Source: Acetivibrio thermocellus ATCC 27405
GTDB taxonomy: Bacteria; Bacillota; Clostridia; Acetivibrionales; Acetivibrionaceae
DNA: 64,000 bases
Assembly: GCF_000015865.1 (NCBI RefSeq)
Contig: NC_009012.1
Coordinates: forward strand, 2,969,081 to 3,033,080
Reading direction: 5' to 3'
Position 1 is the first letter of the stretch. Each line of letters begins with the position of its first letter. Below, piece by piece: positions 1-10,110 of the stretch. The position numbers and the translations under genes were made by a program. The notes under the pieces were generated by a model. The model saw only the letters and a program-made list of their open reading frames with translations, did no database searches and was not told the DNA's origin.

Positions 1-150
1 TTTTTTCAAGGAACTTAGAAAAAGAAAGTCAAATCGGAAGATATGATTTTTAAGTTGATTTGATGAAGTTTTTTGGGGATTATTGAAATTTGAAGGAATA
101 GGATTTTAATATTAAAATATAAGTATAAAATATTATATTTATTAAAATAC

Positions 151-241
151 GGAGACGTATCGAAGTGGTCATAACGAGCCTGACTCGAAATCAGGTTGTC
201 GCGCAAGCGGCACGTGAGTTCGAATCTCACCGTCTCCGCCA
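151..241 (+). tRNA. tRNA-Ser (anticodon CGA)
   Basis: The 7-bp acceptor stem pairs GGAGACG (151-157) with CGTCTCC (231-237), followed by discriminator G and an encoded CCA (239-241). The anticodon arm has a 5-bp stem and the loop CTCGAAA at 184-190, so the anticodon is CGA (186-188), reading UCG. The long variable arm (about 196-212) and TTCGAAT T-loop are typical of a class II serine tRNA. A strong hairpin follows at once, so it is probably a single-gene transcript. Confidence 0.97.
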
Positions 242-242
242 C

Positions 243-281
243 GAACCTGTTTGCGGGAAATATCCGCAGACAGGTTCTTTA
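243..281 (+). terminator. Terminator of tRNA-Ser
   Basis: Arms GAACCTGT and ACAGGTTC (243-250 and 270-277) continue through a GCGG/CCGC inner stem around the loop. TTTATTTT follows. It lies directly downstream of the tRNA. Confidence 0.85.
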
Positions 282-285
282 TTTT

Positions 286-450
286 ATGTTAAAGATTGAA
301 GAAACAGTCTGGCAGTATGTAAAAGTTCCGGAAGGACAGGAAATTGGACAGGTGGAAATCTTGTTTGAACGGATTGACAAAAAAGTTGTACAGGAAGAAG
401 AGTCACACCTCCTTAATATGAAACATAGAATGATACAAAACAAGAAATAA
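286..450 (+). CDS. Hypothetical small protein (54 aa), doubtful
   Basis: An open frame from ATG at 286 encodes 54 acidic/lysine-rich residues ending at 450, 31 bases before the cupin gene. It has no recognised domain. There is no Shine-Dalgarno sequence, and the start sits on the tail of the tRNA terminator. It might be translated on a transcript shared with the cupin gene, or be a chance frame. Confidence 0.3.
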   Translation: MLKIEETVWQYVKVPEGQEIGQVEILFERIDKKVVQEEESHLLNMKHRMIQNKK

Positions 451-481
451 TGCCATAAAAGCCGGAAAGGAATGGGGAAGA

Positions 482-1090
482 GTGTATAATACGAACAACA
501 AATGGCCATATCCTTGTTTTTCAAACGCGCCATTATATACTTCACATAGTATGCCACACGGTATGTACGGTGATAAAGTGTACCAGTGCCCGTATTTTCT
601 GAATATTCCAATGTATAACTTCAGCCTTTGCAGCCCGTTTTTGCCTCAGTATGGTCCTTGTACGGAGAAGGCGAAGCCTTGCGATGTGATTAAATTGAAG
701 GACTATGGTCCAGAGCCTTTTGTAGTAAATATTGAAGAAGCTGCAAAGCAAAACGACAATTTTCGCACGGCTTTGTGGACAGGAGAGCATTTGCAGCTTA
801 CATTAATGAGTATAAATGTCGGGGAAGACATAGGCCTCGAAATGCATCCTGACGTCGATCAATTCATACGTATAGAAGAAGGCCGCGGACTTGTTAAAAT
901 GGGCGACAGCAAAGATAATCTGGATTTTCAAAGAAATGTGCATGAAGACTGTATAATTATCATTCCTGCGGGGAAATGGCATAATCTGATAAACACAGGT
1001 AACAAACCGATAAAATTGTATTCCATTTATGCGCCGCCGAACCATCCTCACGGTACGGTTCATGTTACTAAAAAGGATGCCGGTGAGTAA
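482..1090 (+). CDS. Cupin-domain protein with Tyr/Pro/Cys-rich N-terminus
   Basis: Translation probably starts at the GTG at 482 behind an AAAGGAATGGGGAAG ribosome site, giving 202 residues. The C-terminal half (about 75-195) is a single cupin barrel. Motif 1 is seen around MHPDVDQFIRIEEGRG and motif 2 around IPAGKWHNL, supplying His and Glu ligands for a metal. The first 65 residues are unusual, rich in Tyr, Pro, Phe, Cys and Asn, resembling the low-complexity ends of spore-coat proteins. Single-domain cupins have very varied functions, so no substrate can be given. A spore-coat link is only an inference from composition. Confidence 0.8.
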   Translation: MYNTNNKWPYPCFSNAPLYTSHSMPHGMYGDKVYQCPYFLNIPMYNFSLCSPFLPQYGPCTEKAKPCDVIKLKDYGPEPFVVNIEEAAKQNDNFRTALWTGEHLQLTLMSINVGEDIGLEMHPDVDQFIRIEEGRGLVKMGDSKDNLDFQRNVHEDCIIIIPAGKWHNLINTGNKPIKLYSIYAPPNHPHGTVHVTKKDAGE

Positions 1091-1118
1091 GGTGTAAAGC
1101 CTAGTTAGAACCGATTTG

Positions 1119-2408
1119 TCAATTCAATATGTACACATACACTTTTCGTACTCCAAATTTCATGGCGGATTCATTTACTATGGATTCGCCAGGTTTGTCT
1201 TCTCCGAAAAATATATCAATTTTATTGCCTTTGATAAGAGAACCGGTGTCTTCCGCAATATAAACTCCGTTTAAGTGGCTGTATTCTTCAGGAAATATTA
1301 TGTACATTTCACTTCCCAGGGGAATTACCGAAGGGTCAACGGCAACCGTTCTTCCCAATTTGGCCCTTGTACCGGTGTATGTAATTCCGTACTCCGGGTG
1401 GTCCCGGGTTTTGCCGCAGCTTTCATAAGAAAGGTCGTACGCTGTGGCCGTAAGATACATTACTTTTTTATGTTTGGGAACATTTCTGTGAATTCCCATG
1501 GAGTAGCCCAGGTTGGATAAGATGGCTTTTTTCAGATATAAGTCGTCCGGGGTGTTCAGGCTATTGAAAATGCTGACATATGAAGGGGAAGGAGTTGCTT
1601 CCGGGGCACTTGGCTGTACGGTGCCGGCCGTTTTTTTCAGTTTGCCGGACAAAGCAACGGAGAAAAATGTAATAATCAAAACTAATGCCGAGGCAGCAAT
1701 CACAATTTTTTTTATACCAGGGACGCTTTTTATACTGCCGGTTTCATGTGTACCGAGTGTACTGCCTGTATCAGGTATATTGCTTGCAGCATCAAGTTCG
1801 ATGCTGCTTACATACTCAGACTCAACAGGAGTGTCATCTGAAACGGAAATTTCTTCGATTACTTCAGCATCTGGCATTTTAACATCTTGCCCGGATACAT
1901 TTTCCGGCAAAAGTTCTGTGTCCCTGTCATGACTTAAGGGTTCACATTTCGTATCGTTTATTGAATTATTTACTGTATCATCTATTGTAGAGGGAGTTTC
2001 TGCGAGACTGATTAATTTTAATGTGTAATCTTTGACAGCATCTTTTATGTGAGGGTTTTCCAATATATTCCCGCACCATTGGGAAACTTCATTTATGAAG
2101 TTGTCTTCTTTAAAGCCACTGTTCACACATGCATGATAAACGTCATTTGCATTAATTGCAAAAGGGGTTTTTTTTACTGTTTCCCTAAGGAGGGTCTTTC
2201 TTATTCCGTCTCTGTAAGTTATGCTTATTGAGGATATGTTTTTGTTAATTATCTTGTTTACCGCATCTGCAAAAATTGCGGCTTTTTTTTGCGGGGAATG
2301 ATTTGGATAACGGACTGAAATATAGTTCTTTATGTCGGATACATTTTTTTGGGTAAGAATTTCCCGATTTTTTAATTCTTCAAACACTGAATTAATGTTG
2401 ATTTCCAC
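1119..2408 (-). CDS. Membrane-anchored 3D-domain (RlpA-like) cell-wall protein
   Basis: A protein of about 429 residues. The first 135 residues are predicted cytoplasmic and unrecognised. An acidic linker follows, then one transmembrane segment (about 234-254). A 3D domain (about 320-429) closes the protein, with ATAYD, GRTVAVDPSVIPLG, EDTG and KIDIFF motifs. 3D domains form a double-psi barrel and occur in peptidoglycan-acting proteins such as YocH and YabE, where Asp residues are catalytic. The topology places the barrel outside the cell. GTG at 2408 is preferred because it sits 7 bases from GGGGG; a TTG at 2414 is too close. An unknown cytoplasmic domain joined to an external 3D domain suggests signal-linked wall remodelling (inference). 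Confidence 0.8.
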   Translation of the reverse strand: MEININSVFEELKNREILTQKNVSDIKNYISVRYPNHSPQKKAAIFADAVNKIINKNISSISITYRDGIRKTLLRETVKKTPFAINANDVYHACVNSGFKEDNFINEVSQWCGNILENPHIKDAVKDYTLKLISLAETPSTIDDTVNNSINDTKCEPLSHDRDTELLPENVSGQDVKMPDAEVIEEISVSDDTPVESEYVSSIELDAASNIPDTGSTLGTHETGSIKSVPGIKKIVIAASALVLIITFFSVALSGKLKKTAGTVQPSAPEATPSPSYVSIFNSLNTPDDLYLKKAILSNLGYSMGIHRNVPKHKKVMYLTATAYDLSYESCGKTRDHPEYGITYTGTRAKLGRTVAVDPSVIPLGSEMYIIFPEEYSHLNGVYIAEDTGSLIKGNKIDIFFGEDKPGESIVNESAMKFGVRKVYVYILN

Positions 2409-2452
2409 TAACAAACCCCCAGATAACAGGTTAAAACAACCGTTAAGCTCAA

Positions 2453-3481
2453 TCAGCCTATTCGCTTTACTGACTGTCTTTCGATAAGGGTAACCGGCAG
2501 AACTATTTTTTCGTCCATACTTTCCTGACCGTTCATCTTTTCAATAAGTTTTTTAACCGCGCGCTCCCCCATTGCCTCTTTGTTTATGTGCATTGTAGTT
2601 AACTCGGGAGAAACGCTTGTTGATGACTCTATATCGTCAAATCCAATAATTGATATGTCATCGGGAACGGATATACCCATAACCGAAAATGCCTTGTAAA
2701 GGGCGATAGCTTCCACGTCGTTGCAGCAAAACATGGCTGTGGGCAGTTGAGGAATTTTTTTCAATTCATCAACCACTTTGTCAACTCCTTCATGAAGCAG
2801 TACAGCCATATTTTTGTCAATAATTGAAAAAGAGCTGTTTACAGGGAGGTTGTACTGTACATGTGCTTTCAGGTATCCCATGTATCTGTCGAAAAAGCTT
2901 GGAGATGCGAATATGTCTCCAAAAAATCCTATACTCCTGTGTCCTGATTTGATCAGGTATTCTGTGGCAGTATAACCTCCGGAAAGATTATCGGTAAGTA
3001 CATAGCTTGCTTTTATATCGTCAAAAAAATCATCTACTATTACCAACGGAAGATTAAGGCTTATAATGGAACTTACGGTTTTCCTGGAAATACGGCCAAG
3101 AGTTATTATTCCGGAAACAATACCGTCCCTGATGCAAACCGGGGGCTGAAATTCTTTATTGTCGTCAAAACAATAGAGTATTGTATTAAGACCGTTTCGC
3201 TTGCCTTCGGACTCCACACCGTATTGAATAAACGAAAAAAAGCCTACGGAATTTTTGGTGTCATTTGAGAGCATAAGGCAAATGCTCCCGGTTCTTGAAT
3301 TTGACTTGCTGTTCTTGGAATTGGATTTTTTATATATATAGCCATATTTTTCGGCTGTCCGGAGAATCTCTTTTCTGGTTTTTTCACTTACTCCGGGCAT
3401 ATTTCTCAGGGCAAGTGATACGGTGTTCTTTGTAATGCCCAGCTGGTTTGCAATAAATTCCATTGTGACTTTCTTTGCCAT
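2453..3481 (-). CDS. LacI-family transcriptional regulator
   Basis: The start is ATG at 3481, 5 bases from GGAGGA (3491-3486); the open frame extends further upstream but without a ribosome site. The 342 residues have an N-terminal LacI helix-turn-helix (1-50, ITKNTVSLALRNMPGVS) and a periplasmic-binding-protein-like effector domain with IIGFDDIESS near the C-terminus. Such proteins repress sugar-utilisation genes and release DNA when a sugar binds. It is divergent from the CBM3/SLH surface-protein gene, which makes that gene a possible target. No clear LacI palindrome was found between them. Confidence 0.92.
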   Translation of the reverse strand: MAKKVTMEFIANQLGITKNTVSLALRNMPGVSEKTRKEILRTAEKYGYIYKKSNSKNSKSNSRTGSICLMLSNDTKNSVGFFSFIQYGVESEGKRNGLNTILYCFDDNKEFQPPVCIRDGIVSGIITLGRISRKTVSSIISLNLPLVIVDDFFDDIKASYVLTDNLSGGYTATEYLIKSGHRSIGFFGDIFASPSFFDRYMGYLKAHVQYNLPVNSSFSIIDKNMAVLLHEGVDKVVDELKKIPQLPTAMFCCNDVEAIALYKAFSVMGISVPDDISIIGFDDIESSTSVSPELTTMHINKEAMGERAVKKLIEKMNGQESMDEKIVLPVTLIERQSVKRIG

Positions 3482-3966
3482 TTTATCCTCCACAAAACAC
3501 TTTTCAGTTATATTATAAATTATAAAGATTTTAGCATGCTTTTTCAATGAGTGGCTTAAAATAACCTTACTTGTCTGACTGCATATAGAATTTAAGGTAA
3601 ACAGTAACACAAATTTTATGTCTATTGTATAAGAGCTTAATTTATTGTATAATTAAAATGTGGAGATTTATAATTACTTGACCTTGTATGACGATAATTC
3701 TTTCTGGATTGGCAGTTCGTATTTTTGCGTTTTTTCTTCAAAATGTCCCGAGAATGTAATAAACACATTAAATTTACAGACTTTTCAAGCAAAAGCGAAG
3801 TAATAGGCTGTTGTAATGCAGGCAAATTACCGATAATACTGATTTGCAATGTCTGTTTTCAATAGTCAAACAAATTGAAATGTGTTAGTTGTTATTGGGT
3901 GCAAATTGCTGTTTTTAGTTCCACAAAAAGCTATATTCCAATGGAACGATATGGAGGCAGTTCAAA
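3482..3966. other. Divergent intergenic region, 485 bp
   Basis: This AT-rich gap separates the LacI regulator from the surface-protein gene. It must hold both promoters, but no confident -35/-10 pair or long palindrome was recognised. The only clear signal is GGAGG at 3952-3956 ahead of the ATG at 3967. Short frames on the minus strand lack ribosome sites and are not supported. Confidence 0.6.
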
Positions 3967-6900
3967 ATGAAAGAAAAGATTGGAAAAGTTTTGAGGCAAA
4001 ACAAGTCTATAATTTCCGTTGTAGTTATAACAGCGATTTTGTTTGTTTATAATACCGGAATGCTTTTTACGGGAATATGGGAAGGAGCACTGTACAATGT
4101 GAAGGCTGAGGAAGTTCCTTTAAAGCTCGAGTTTTTCAACAATGTGAAGGATGACAATGTAACCCTTATAAGTCCGTATTTTCGTGTTATCAATAATAGT
4201 TCATCTGATGAAATTTATTTGCAGCATGTGAAGATTAGGTATTATTTTACACTGGACAGCTCGGACAGCGAAGAAACCATGAATTATGAGATTTATTATG
4301 CGGGTAAAAGTAATATAGACGGTACTGGAGCAGTGGAAGATATAAAGCCGAATACAATCGTTAAAATTGCCAAAATGGATATACCGACTGATATGGCAGA
4401 CCATTACCTTGAGATTGGATTTGACGAAAGTTGCGGAACCATAGGGCCGGATAAAAAAGTTGAAGTTATGGTAAGTATTTCGAAGGAGAAATACAAGAAG
4501 TTTATACAGACAAATGACTACTCCTATAATGATTCCGCCGAAAATTACGTATCGTGGGAAAAAGTAACTCTATACCTGGATGGTGAGCTGATTTCAGGAA
4601 TTGAGCCTAATATGTATGCAAGCAGGGAAACCGGTGCATGGTATATGTTTGATGAAGCTGTCGAAGGTTCAACGAACGAATTTAAGGACTATAAAGGTAA
4701 TCACGGCAATGCGGTACTGTATTCGGCAAACGGTGTTGTGCCGGGATTGAACGGAAACAGTGTGTCCCTGGACGGAGTTGATGATTATGTTGCTTTGCCT
4801 GACGGAATAGCCGGTACTTTCTACAACTTTACTATAGCTTTCTGGGTGAGGCTGGACACCATAGGTGAACAGCCGATATTTGATTTTTTCGATAGTGGTT
4901 CCAACAACAAATATATGCGTTTAACTGCCGAAAGTGATGGAAAAATTAAGTTTGCAATGACGCAGTCAGGTTATTATGGTGAGAAGACCATTACTTCAGG
5001 CTCGGCTTTGACTGAAGGTGTCTGGAAGCATGTGGCAGTTACCTTGTCCGGAGACACCGGTACTTTGTATATTAATGGAGAGAATGTTGGGGAAAATAAC
5101 ACGCTTTCTTTAAGACCTTTAACATTTCTGGGAGAAACTTCAAAAGGCTATATTGGAAAATCCCATCAAACAGATTCATCGGAAGATCCATACTATAATT
5201 CATATCTTCATGGAATGATAGATGATTTCCGGATTTTCGACAGGGCTTTAAGTGCTGATGAAATTAAGACACTTGCAAGTGTTGCAACAAGGGTAAATGA
5301 TTCGGATCCGGGAATACATTACAGCAGTGGCTGGAGCCATAGCCAGGAAAGAGATAAAGGTGATTACTTAAATGACGTTCATGAACTTGATTCACCGGAC
5401 GGAGAGAACTGTTTTGAGTATACATTTACCGGAACCGGAGTGAATGTCATAGCTCCCCAATGCAGTGATAACGGTGACGCAGAGATATATATTGACGGAA
5501 AACTTATGAAGTCGGTGGCTATGAGCGTTTATTCGGGCTACAATTCCCAGGCAGTGGTTTACAGTAAACTGGGACTGTCACTCGGAACCCATACAATAAA
5601 AGTTGTATTTAAAAATGGTATTGGAATTATAGACGCTTTAGACATAATGACAGGTGAAATAGTAAGTCCGAGTCCGACGCCGACGCCAAGCCCAACACCG
5701 AGTCCGACACCGACGCCGAGCCCAACACCGAGTCCGACACCGACGCCGACACCAACACCGAGCTCGACACCGACATCGACACCGACACCGGAACCGAGTC
5801 CGACATCGACGCCGACACCGGAACCGAGTCCGACATCGACGCCGACACCGGAACCAGAACCGGAGCCGACATCGACGCCGACACCGGAACTGAGCCCAAG
5901 CTCGACTCCAGTACCGACGCCGACACCGACTCCAACGCCAGCGCCAAACCCTGCACCGGAACCGGTACCAATATCAACACCGGTACCGGAACCAATACTG
6001 ATTCCGACTCCAACGCCAACCATGACACCGATGCCGACACCGACCCCAACTCTTGAGGTCAAAAGCGATCCATACCTTTCCGACCTTGTTGTGACAGGAG
6101 CAAAGCTTAAACCTGCGTTTGTTCCGGATATACTGAATTACGAGGCAGTGGCGGAGGAAGATGTAAGGTTTGTGTGTATTGTTGCTTATGCACGGGATGA
6201 CGGAGCTGAGATTACTTTAAACGGTGTTCCTGTTAAAAGCGGAAGTATATCCCATGCTGTTGAGCTTAAGGAAGGAAAAAATGAGCTGATTGTTAAAGTT
6301 GTGGCAGAAGATGGAATAACATCAAGAACGTACCGAATAAGTGTTTTACTTGAGGCATTGCAATTGCCTACACCAACTCCTGATAAAAGCGGCAATCCAT
6401 TTTTCTCGTCATTGGAGGATTTGCTTAAGGAAAATGAAGTGAGTCCAGACGGGACAAAGGGTGGGATATTTGATGATGTGCCCAGGGGATATTGGGCGGA
6501 AGAGTATATTCAAAAGCTCTATGAAAAGGGAATTATAAGCGGTATTGATGAAAAAACGTTCATGCCCGGAAGACCTATTACAAGGGCCGAGTTCACACAG
6601 ATAATTGTTAATTCCCTGAAAATCCCTTACAGAGAAGCCGGACTGCATTTCAACGACGTGACTGAAAAAGACTGGTATTACAAGAGCGTGTCTTCCGCCG
6701 CAGCCTTTGGAATAGTTGTCGGAAGACCCGACGGAAGTTTTGCTCCAAATGAATTTATAACCAGACAGGATATGGCAGTGGTTATTGCCAAGTTTTTGGA
6801 GAAAAAACATGACGGAAACCTGGAAGGAATGGGAAAAGGTCTGGTTTTTGCCGACAGCGGCAATATCTCGGAATATGCGCGGGATTCGGTGGCGGCTGTG

Positions 6901-7008
6901 GTATCTCAAGGGTTGATGGTCGGAAAACCCGGCAACATGTTTGATCCCAAAGGGCTTACCACAAGAGCGGAAGCGGTAACGGTCATTTGCAAGCTTATGA
7001 AGTATTAG
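3967..7008 (+). CDS. Cell-surface CBM3-like/LamG/cadherin-like/SLH protein
   Basis: A 1013-residue modular surface protein. A signal/anchor segment (about 15-36) is followed by a CBM3-like module (50-214; [32 protein letters not shown]-like QTNDYSYND and [10 protein letters not shown] match the family). A LamG/concanavalin-like domain (222-440) and another beta-sandwich (443-562) follow. A Pro-Thr-Ser/Glu linker spans about 566-697. A cadherin-like beta-sandwich (about 700-795) and three SLH domains (about 832-1013) close the protein. SLH domains bind secondary cell-wall polymer, so it probably tethers the cell to polysaccharide. There is no catalytic domain and no dockerin or cohesin. The aromatic/His residues of the CBM3a cellulose-binding strip are not obvious, so the ligand may not be crystalline cellulose. 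Confidence 0.88.
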   Translation: MKEKIGKVLRQNKSIISVVVITAILFVYNTGMLFTGIWEGALYNVKAEEVPLKLEFFNNVKDDNVTLISPYFRVINNSSSDEIYLQHVKIRYYFTLDSSDSEETMNYEIYYAGKSNIDGTGAVEDIKPNTIVKIAKMDIPTDMADHYLEIGFDESCGTIGPDKKVEVMVSISKEKYKKFIQTNDYSYNDSAENYVSWEKVTLYLDGELISGIEPNMYASRETGAWYMFDEAVEGSTNEFKDYKGNHGNAVLYSANGVVPGLNGNSVSLDGVDDYVALPDGIAGTFYNFTIAFWVRLDTIGEQPIFDFFDSGSNNKYMRLTAESDGKIKFAMTQSGYYGEKTITSGSALTEGVWKHVAVTLSGDTGTLYINGENVGENNTLSLRPLTFLGETSKGYIGKSHQTDSSEDPYYNSYLHGMIDDFRIFDRALSADEIKTLASVATRVNDSDPGIHYSSGWSHSQERDKGDYLNDVHELDSPDGENCFEYTFTGTGVNVIAPQCSDNGDAEIYIDGKLMKSVAMSVYSGYNSQAVVYSKLGLSLGTHTIKVVFKNGIGIIDALDIMTGEIVSPSPTPTPSPTPSPTPTPSPTPSPTPTPTPTPSSTPTSTPTPEPSPTSTPTPEPSPTSTPTPEPEPEPTSTPTPELSPSSTPVPTPTPTPTPAPNPAPEPVPISTPVPEPILIPTPTPTMTPMPTPTPTLEVKSDPYLSDLVVTGAKLKPAFVPDILNYEAVAEEDVRFVCIVAYARDDGAEITLNGVPVKSGSISHAVELKEGKNELIVKVVAEDGITSRTYRISVLLEALQLPTPTPDKSGNPFFSSLEDLLKENEVSPDGTKGGIFDDVPRGYWAEEYIQKLYEKGIISGIDEKTFMPGRPITRAEFTQIIVNSLKIPYREAGLHFNDVTEKDWYYKSVSSAAAFGIVVGRPDGSFAPNEFITRQDMAVVIAKFLEKKHDGNLEGMGKGLVFADSGNISEYARDSVAAVVSQGLMVGKPGNMFDPKGLTTRAEAVTVICKLMKY
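5665..6058 (+). repeat. Low-complexity tandem repeat coding the Pro/Thr linker
   Basis: Degenerate tandem copies of ACACCGAGTCCGACG-type units, some grouped in 30-base blocks (around 5789-5870), encode the linker between the adhesion domains and the SLH anchor. The repeats create long open frames on the opposite strand that are artefacts. Such arrays change length by slippage or recombination. Confidence 0.85.
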
Positions 7009-7146
7009 AGACAATGCAACAGGGGGTTATATAAAACGGGGGGATTTATATAAAGTCATAACTGATATAGACAATTAATAATAAATATAAAAATTAATAA
7101 ACTTGCATGCATAAAATTTATGTTAACAAGCCTCCTATGAAGATTT

Positions 7147-7172
7147 ATTTGCATATTATGCAATATGCAAAT
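7147..7172. promoter_or_regulatory. Perfect inverted repeat upstream of yabG
   Basis: Arms ATTTGCATATT and AATATGCAAAT are separated by ATGC. It ends 8 bases before the AGGGGG ribosome site of yabG. It could be an operator or a 5'-UTR hairpin. A SigK-type promoter is expected for yabG but none is convincing here. Confidence 0.5.
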
Positions 7173-7192
7173 ATCTTTGTAGGGGGTTTATT

Positions 7193-8008
7193 ATGTCAAT
7201 GTTAAAAATTGGAGATATAGTAACAAGAAAATCTCACGGTCAGGATATCTACTTTATCGTAACCGATATTCAAAACAAAGATTCTTCCAAGCCTGTCTAC
7301 ATTCTAAGAGGATTATTCTACAGGATAATAGTGGATGCTTTTGAGGATGACCTTGTAAAGAAAGATTCCAGAAGCACGCGCATAAATTTGAGAAGAGATT
7401 TGACAATGGCAAGAAGCAATGCTTACAGGCAAATATTTACCAGCAGATGCTTCCTGTTCAGCAAACCCCGGCAGAGGCCCGGAAAGGTTCTTCATATCGA
7501 TTCCAGTGAAAGTTTTTTAAAAATGTGCAGAAATCTATATAAGGAGGCAGGTATCACATCCAGGGAATACCTTGCGCCTGAGAGTGAACAGCCCAATATC
7601 ATAAAGAGGGCTCTTGCGGAGACCAAACCGGACATACTTGTGGTAACAGGTCATGACAGCTTGAAGAAAGGCAGCGACCCGAATTTACTTGACAGTTACA
7701 GAAACTCAAAGTATTTCATTGAATGTGTCAAAGAGGCAAGAAAATATCAGCCTGATTACGATAAATTGTGCATATTTGCCGGTGCGTGCCAATCATATTT
7801 TGAGGCCATCATGCAGGCCGGAGCCAATTTCGCAAGCTCACCCGGGAGAATAAATATCAACGCTTTAGATCCTGCCATTGTGTCGGAAAAAGTGGCACTT
7901 ACAAATAAAGATAATTATGTAACTCCCGAGGAAGTCAGCAAACTGACAATATCAGGAAGTAAAGGTATAGGAGGAATTAAAACGAGAGGACATTTGACGG
8001 TTTTGTAA
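7193..8008 (+). CDS. yabG: Sporulation-specific coat protease YabG
   Basis: The 271 residues match YabG throughout: an N-terminal small beta domain (VGDIVTRKSHGQDIYF-like), then GKVLHIDSSESFLKMC, ILVVTGHDSLKKG, FAGACQSYFEAIMQAGANFASSP and a C-terminal TRGHLTVL. YabG is a cysteine-type endopeptidase made in the mother cell late in sporulation, where it trims coat proteins before cross-linking. Its presence shows an endospore former. The start follows AGGGGG by 6 bases. It is monocistronic, as usual. Confidence 0.95.
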   Translation: MSMLKIGDIVTRKSHGQDIYFIVTDIQNKDSSKPVYILRGLFYRIIVDAFEDDLVKKDSRSTRINLRRDLTMARSNAYRQIFTSRCFLFSKPRQRPGKVLHIDSSESFLKMCRNLYKEAGITSREYLAPESEQPNIIKRALAETKPDILVVTGHDSLKKGSDPNLLDSYRNSKYFIECVKEARKYQPDYDKLCIFAGACQSYFEAIMQAGANFASSPGRININALDPAIVSEKVALTNKDNYVTPEEVSKLTISGSKGIGGIKTRGHLTVL

Positions 8009-8151
8009 TAACCGTGCGAAAGGCTGGTACTGCTTTTTCTATGGTTGAAGCGGCTGTCTGTTTAATGTAAAATAAATAATACTGAAGTCTCTGAGCGATG
8101 ATAAAATTTGACATAAAAATAACAAATAATTGATGTATAAGGAGATGCGGT

Positions 8152-10110
8152 TTGGGTAAAAAACTCTATATTACGGAAAAGCCTTCGGTGGCTGCAAGTT
8201 TTGCCGAAGTTTTGGGCATGAAAATTACAAAACAGGACAGAAGCAAGGGATATGCCGAGTCGGAGCACTCAGTGGTAACATGGTGTTTTGGCCATCTTAT
8301 CACAATGGCATATCCTGATGCTTATGACCCGAAATACCGGGAATGGAAGGTGGAAGATCTCCCTATAATCCCCAAAGTATACAAGTATATTGTTATTGAC
8401 GACGAAGGGATCAAAAAACAGTTTGAAACCATAAAGACATTAATGAACAGGGAAGATATAGATTTAATATTCGCCTGTACCGACAGCGGCCGCGAAGGAG
8501 AATATATTTTCAGGCTTGTATATGAACAGAGCGGAAGCAATAAGAAAGCAAAAAGAGTTTGGATTTCTTCTCAGACTGAGGAAGCCATAAGGGAAGGAAT
8601 TCTCAATGCAAAGGATATAGAGGAATATGACTCTTTGGCCAGGGCTGCCTACAGCAGGGCTAAAGAGGATTGGCTTTTTGGGATGAACTTCAGCAGGATT
8701 TACACTTGTCTGTATGGAAGAAAGTTGTCAAACTTTTTAAAGGAGAGCAAAACCTCCGTTATAGCAATCGGAAGAGTCATGACATGTGTGCTGGGGCTTG
8801 TCGTGGACAGGGAGCAGGAGATAAGAAACTTTATGCCCAAAAAGCATTATGGCATCACCGCAACGTTTCTGTCCTCTGTCAGCAATCTTTTATACAAAGG
8901 CAAATGGGTGCCCCAGAATAAAAAGGACGACAAAGAAGCGGACGATGAGGAAAAGTACATTAGCCGGGAGGAAGCGGAGCAGGTTATTGAAAGGCTTAAA
9001 GGACACCCGGGGAAAATAAAAAAAGTTGAGGTAAAGACAAAAAAAGAGTAGCCTCCCCTTTTATTTAACCTGGCGGAGCTTCAGTCGGAGGCAAACAAAA
9101 AGTTTAAACTTCCGGTGGACAAGACTTTGGAAATTGCCCAATGGTTGTATGAAAAAAAGCTGATTACCTACCCCAGAACCGACAGCAGGGTAATTTCAAC
9201 CGATGTTCTCGAAGAAGTGCCCAAGGTCTTAAACGGGATTTACAAAAATCCGGAGTACAGGGATTATGTGCTGAAAATAAAGGAAATGGGAGACCTTAAG
9301 GTCACAAAATCTACAAAAAGGTATGTTGACAACAGCAAGGTTACGGACCACTATGCGATAATCCCGACGTATGTAAACGCTGAAACGGTACGCATGGATG
9401 AGAATACGAAAAATGTGTACAACCTTATTGTGAAAAGATTTCTGGCAATTTTCTTTCCCCCGGCGGTATACAATACGGTCCGGGTGGAGACGGTGGTAAA
9501 CAACGAAATTTTTGTTTCCAATGCCAAAACCCTTAAAGAAGCAGGCTGGAAAGAAGTTTACGAGGTCAGTGCGCCAAAACAGGACGAAGAATTGACGGAG
9601 GCGCCTATACATCTTTTGGTGAAAAATGAAGCAGTGGAAGCAAAAGACTTTGAGCTTGAGGAAAAAGAGACCAAACCTCCTTCCCGATATACCGATGGTT
9701 CACTGATAATTACCATGGAGAAAGCGGGAAAATTCATAGAGGATGAGGAGCTGAGAGAACAGATAAAAACCTGCGGAATCGGCACTTCCGCCACTCGGGC
9801 CGGTATAATCAAGAAACTTAGCGATATAGGCTATATAAAAATAAATCCCAAAACCCAGGTGGTAACTCCTACTTTAAAAGGTGAGGCCATTGTTGAACTG
9901 GTAAGGAGGACGGCCAGAGAGCTTTTGAGTCCGTCGCTTACAGCCAGTTGGGAAAAAGGCCTTGCAATGATTGAGAACAAGGAAACCACTGCGGAGATTT
10001 TTGAGGAAAAACTTTGTGTTTATATTAACAAAACCATAAATAAAGTAAAAAGGGGTGAAAGCAATATTGATTTTGAAAAGATAATCGATGCCAGGGCGAA
10101 AGTGAAGTAA
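8152..10110 (+). pseudogene. topB: DNA topoisomerase III interrupted by an in-frame TAG
   Basis: One reading frame of 653 codons from TTG at 8152 (AAGGAGA 6 bases upstream) is broken by TAG at 9049-9051. The first part (299 residues) holds the Toprim domain with EKPSVA and the DSGREGE metal site. The frame continues without shift as PPLLFNLAELQ and carries the catalytic tyrosine in YPRTDSR, then the rest of the type IA core. The codon before PPLL is commonly Lys or similar, so one substitution could create the stop. Neither half alone has a full active site. The second half has a GTG at 9115 but no ribosome site. Readthrough, a recent mutation or a sequencing error are all possible. Confidence 0.88.

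Noticed and set aside
3637-3849. Minus-strand frame of 70 codons upstream of the surface-protein gene
   Set aside because: No ribosome site, no recognisable domain and a Lys/Asn/His-rich random-like composition.
5559-6062. Long minus-strand frames opposite the Pro/Thr linker
   Set aside because: They encode only Gly/Val/Ser repeats and exist because CCG/ACA/AGT codon repeats lack stops on the other strand.
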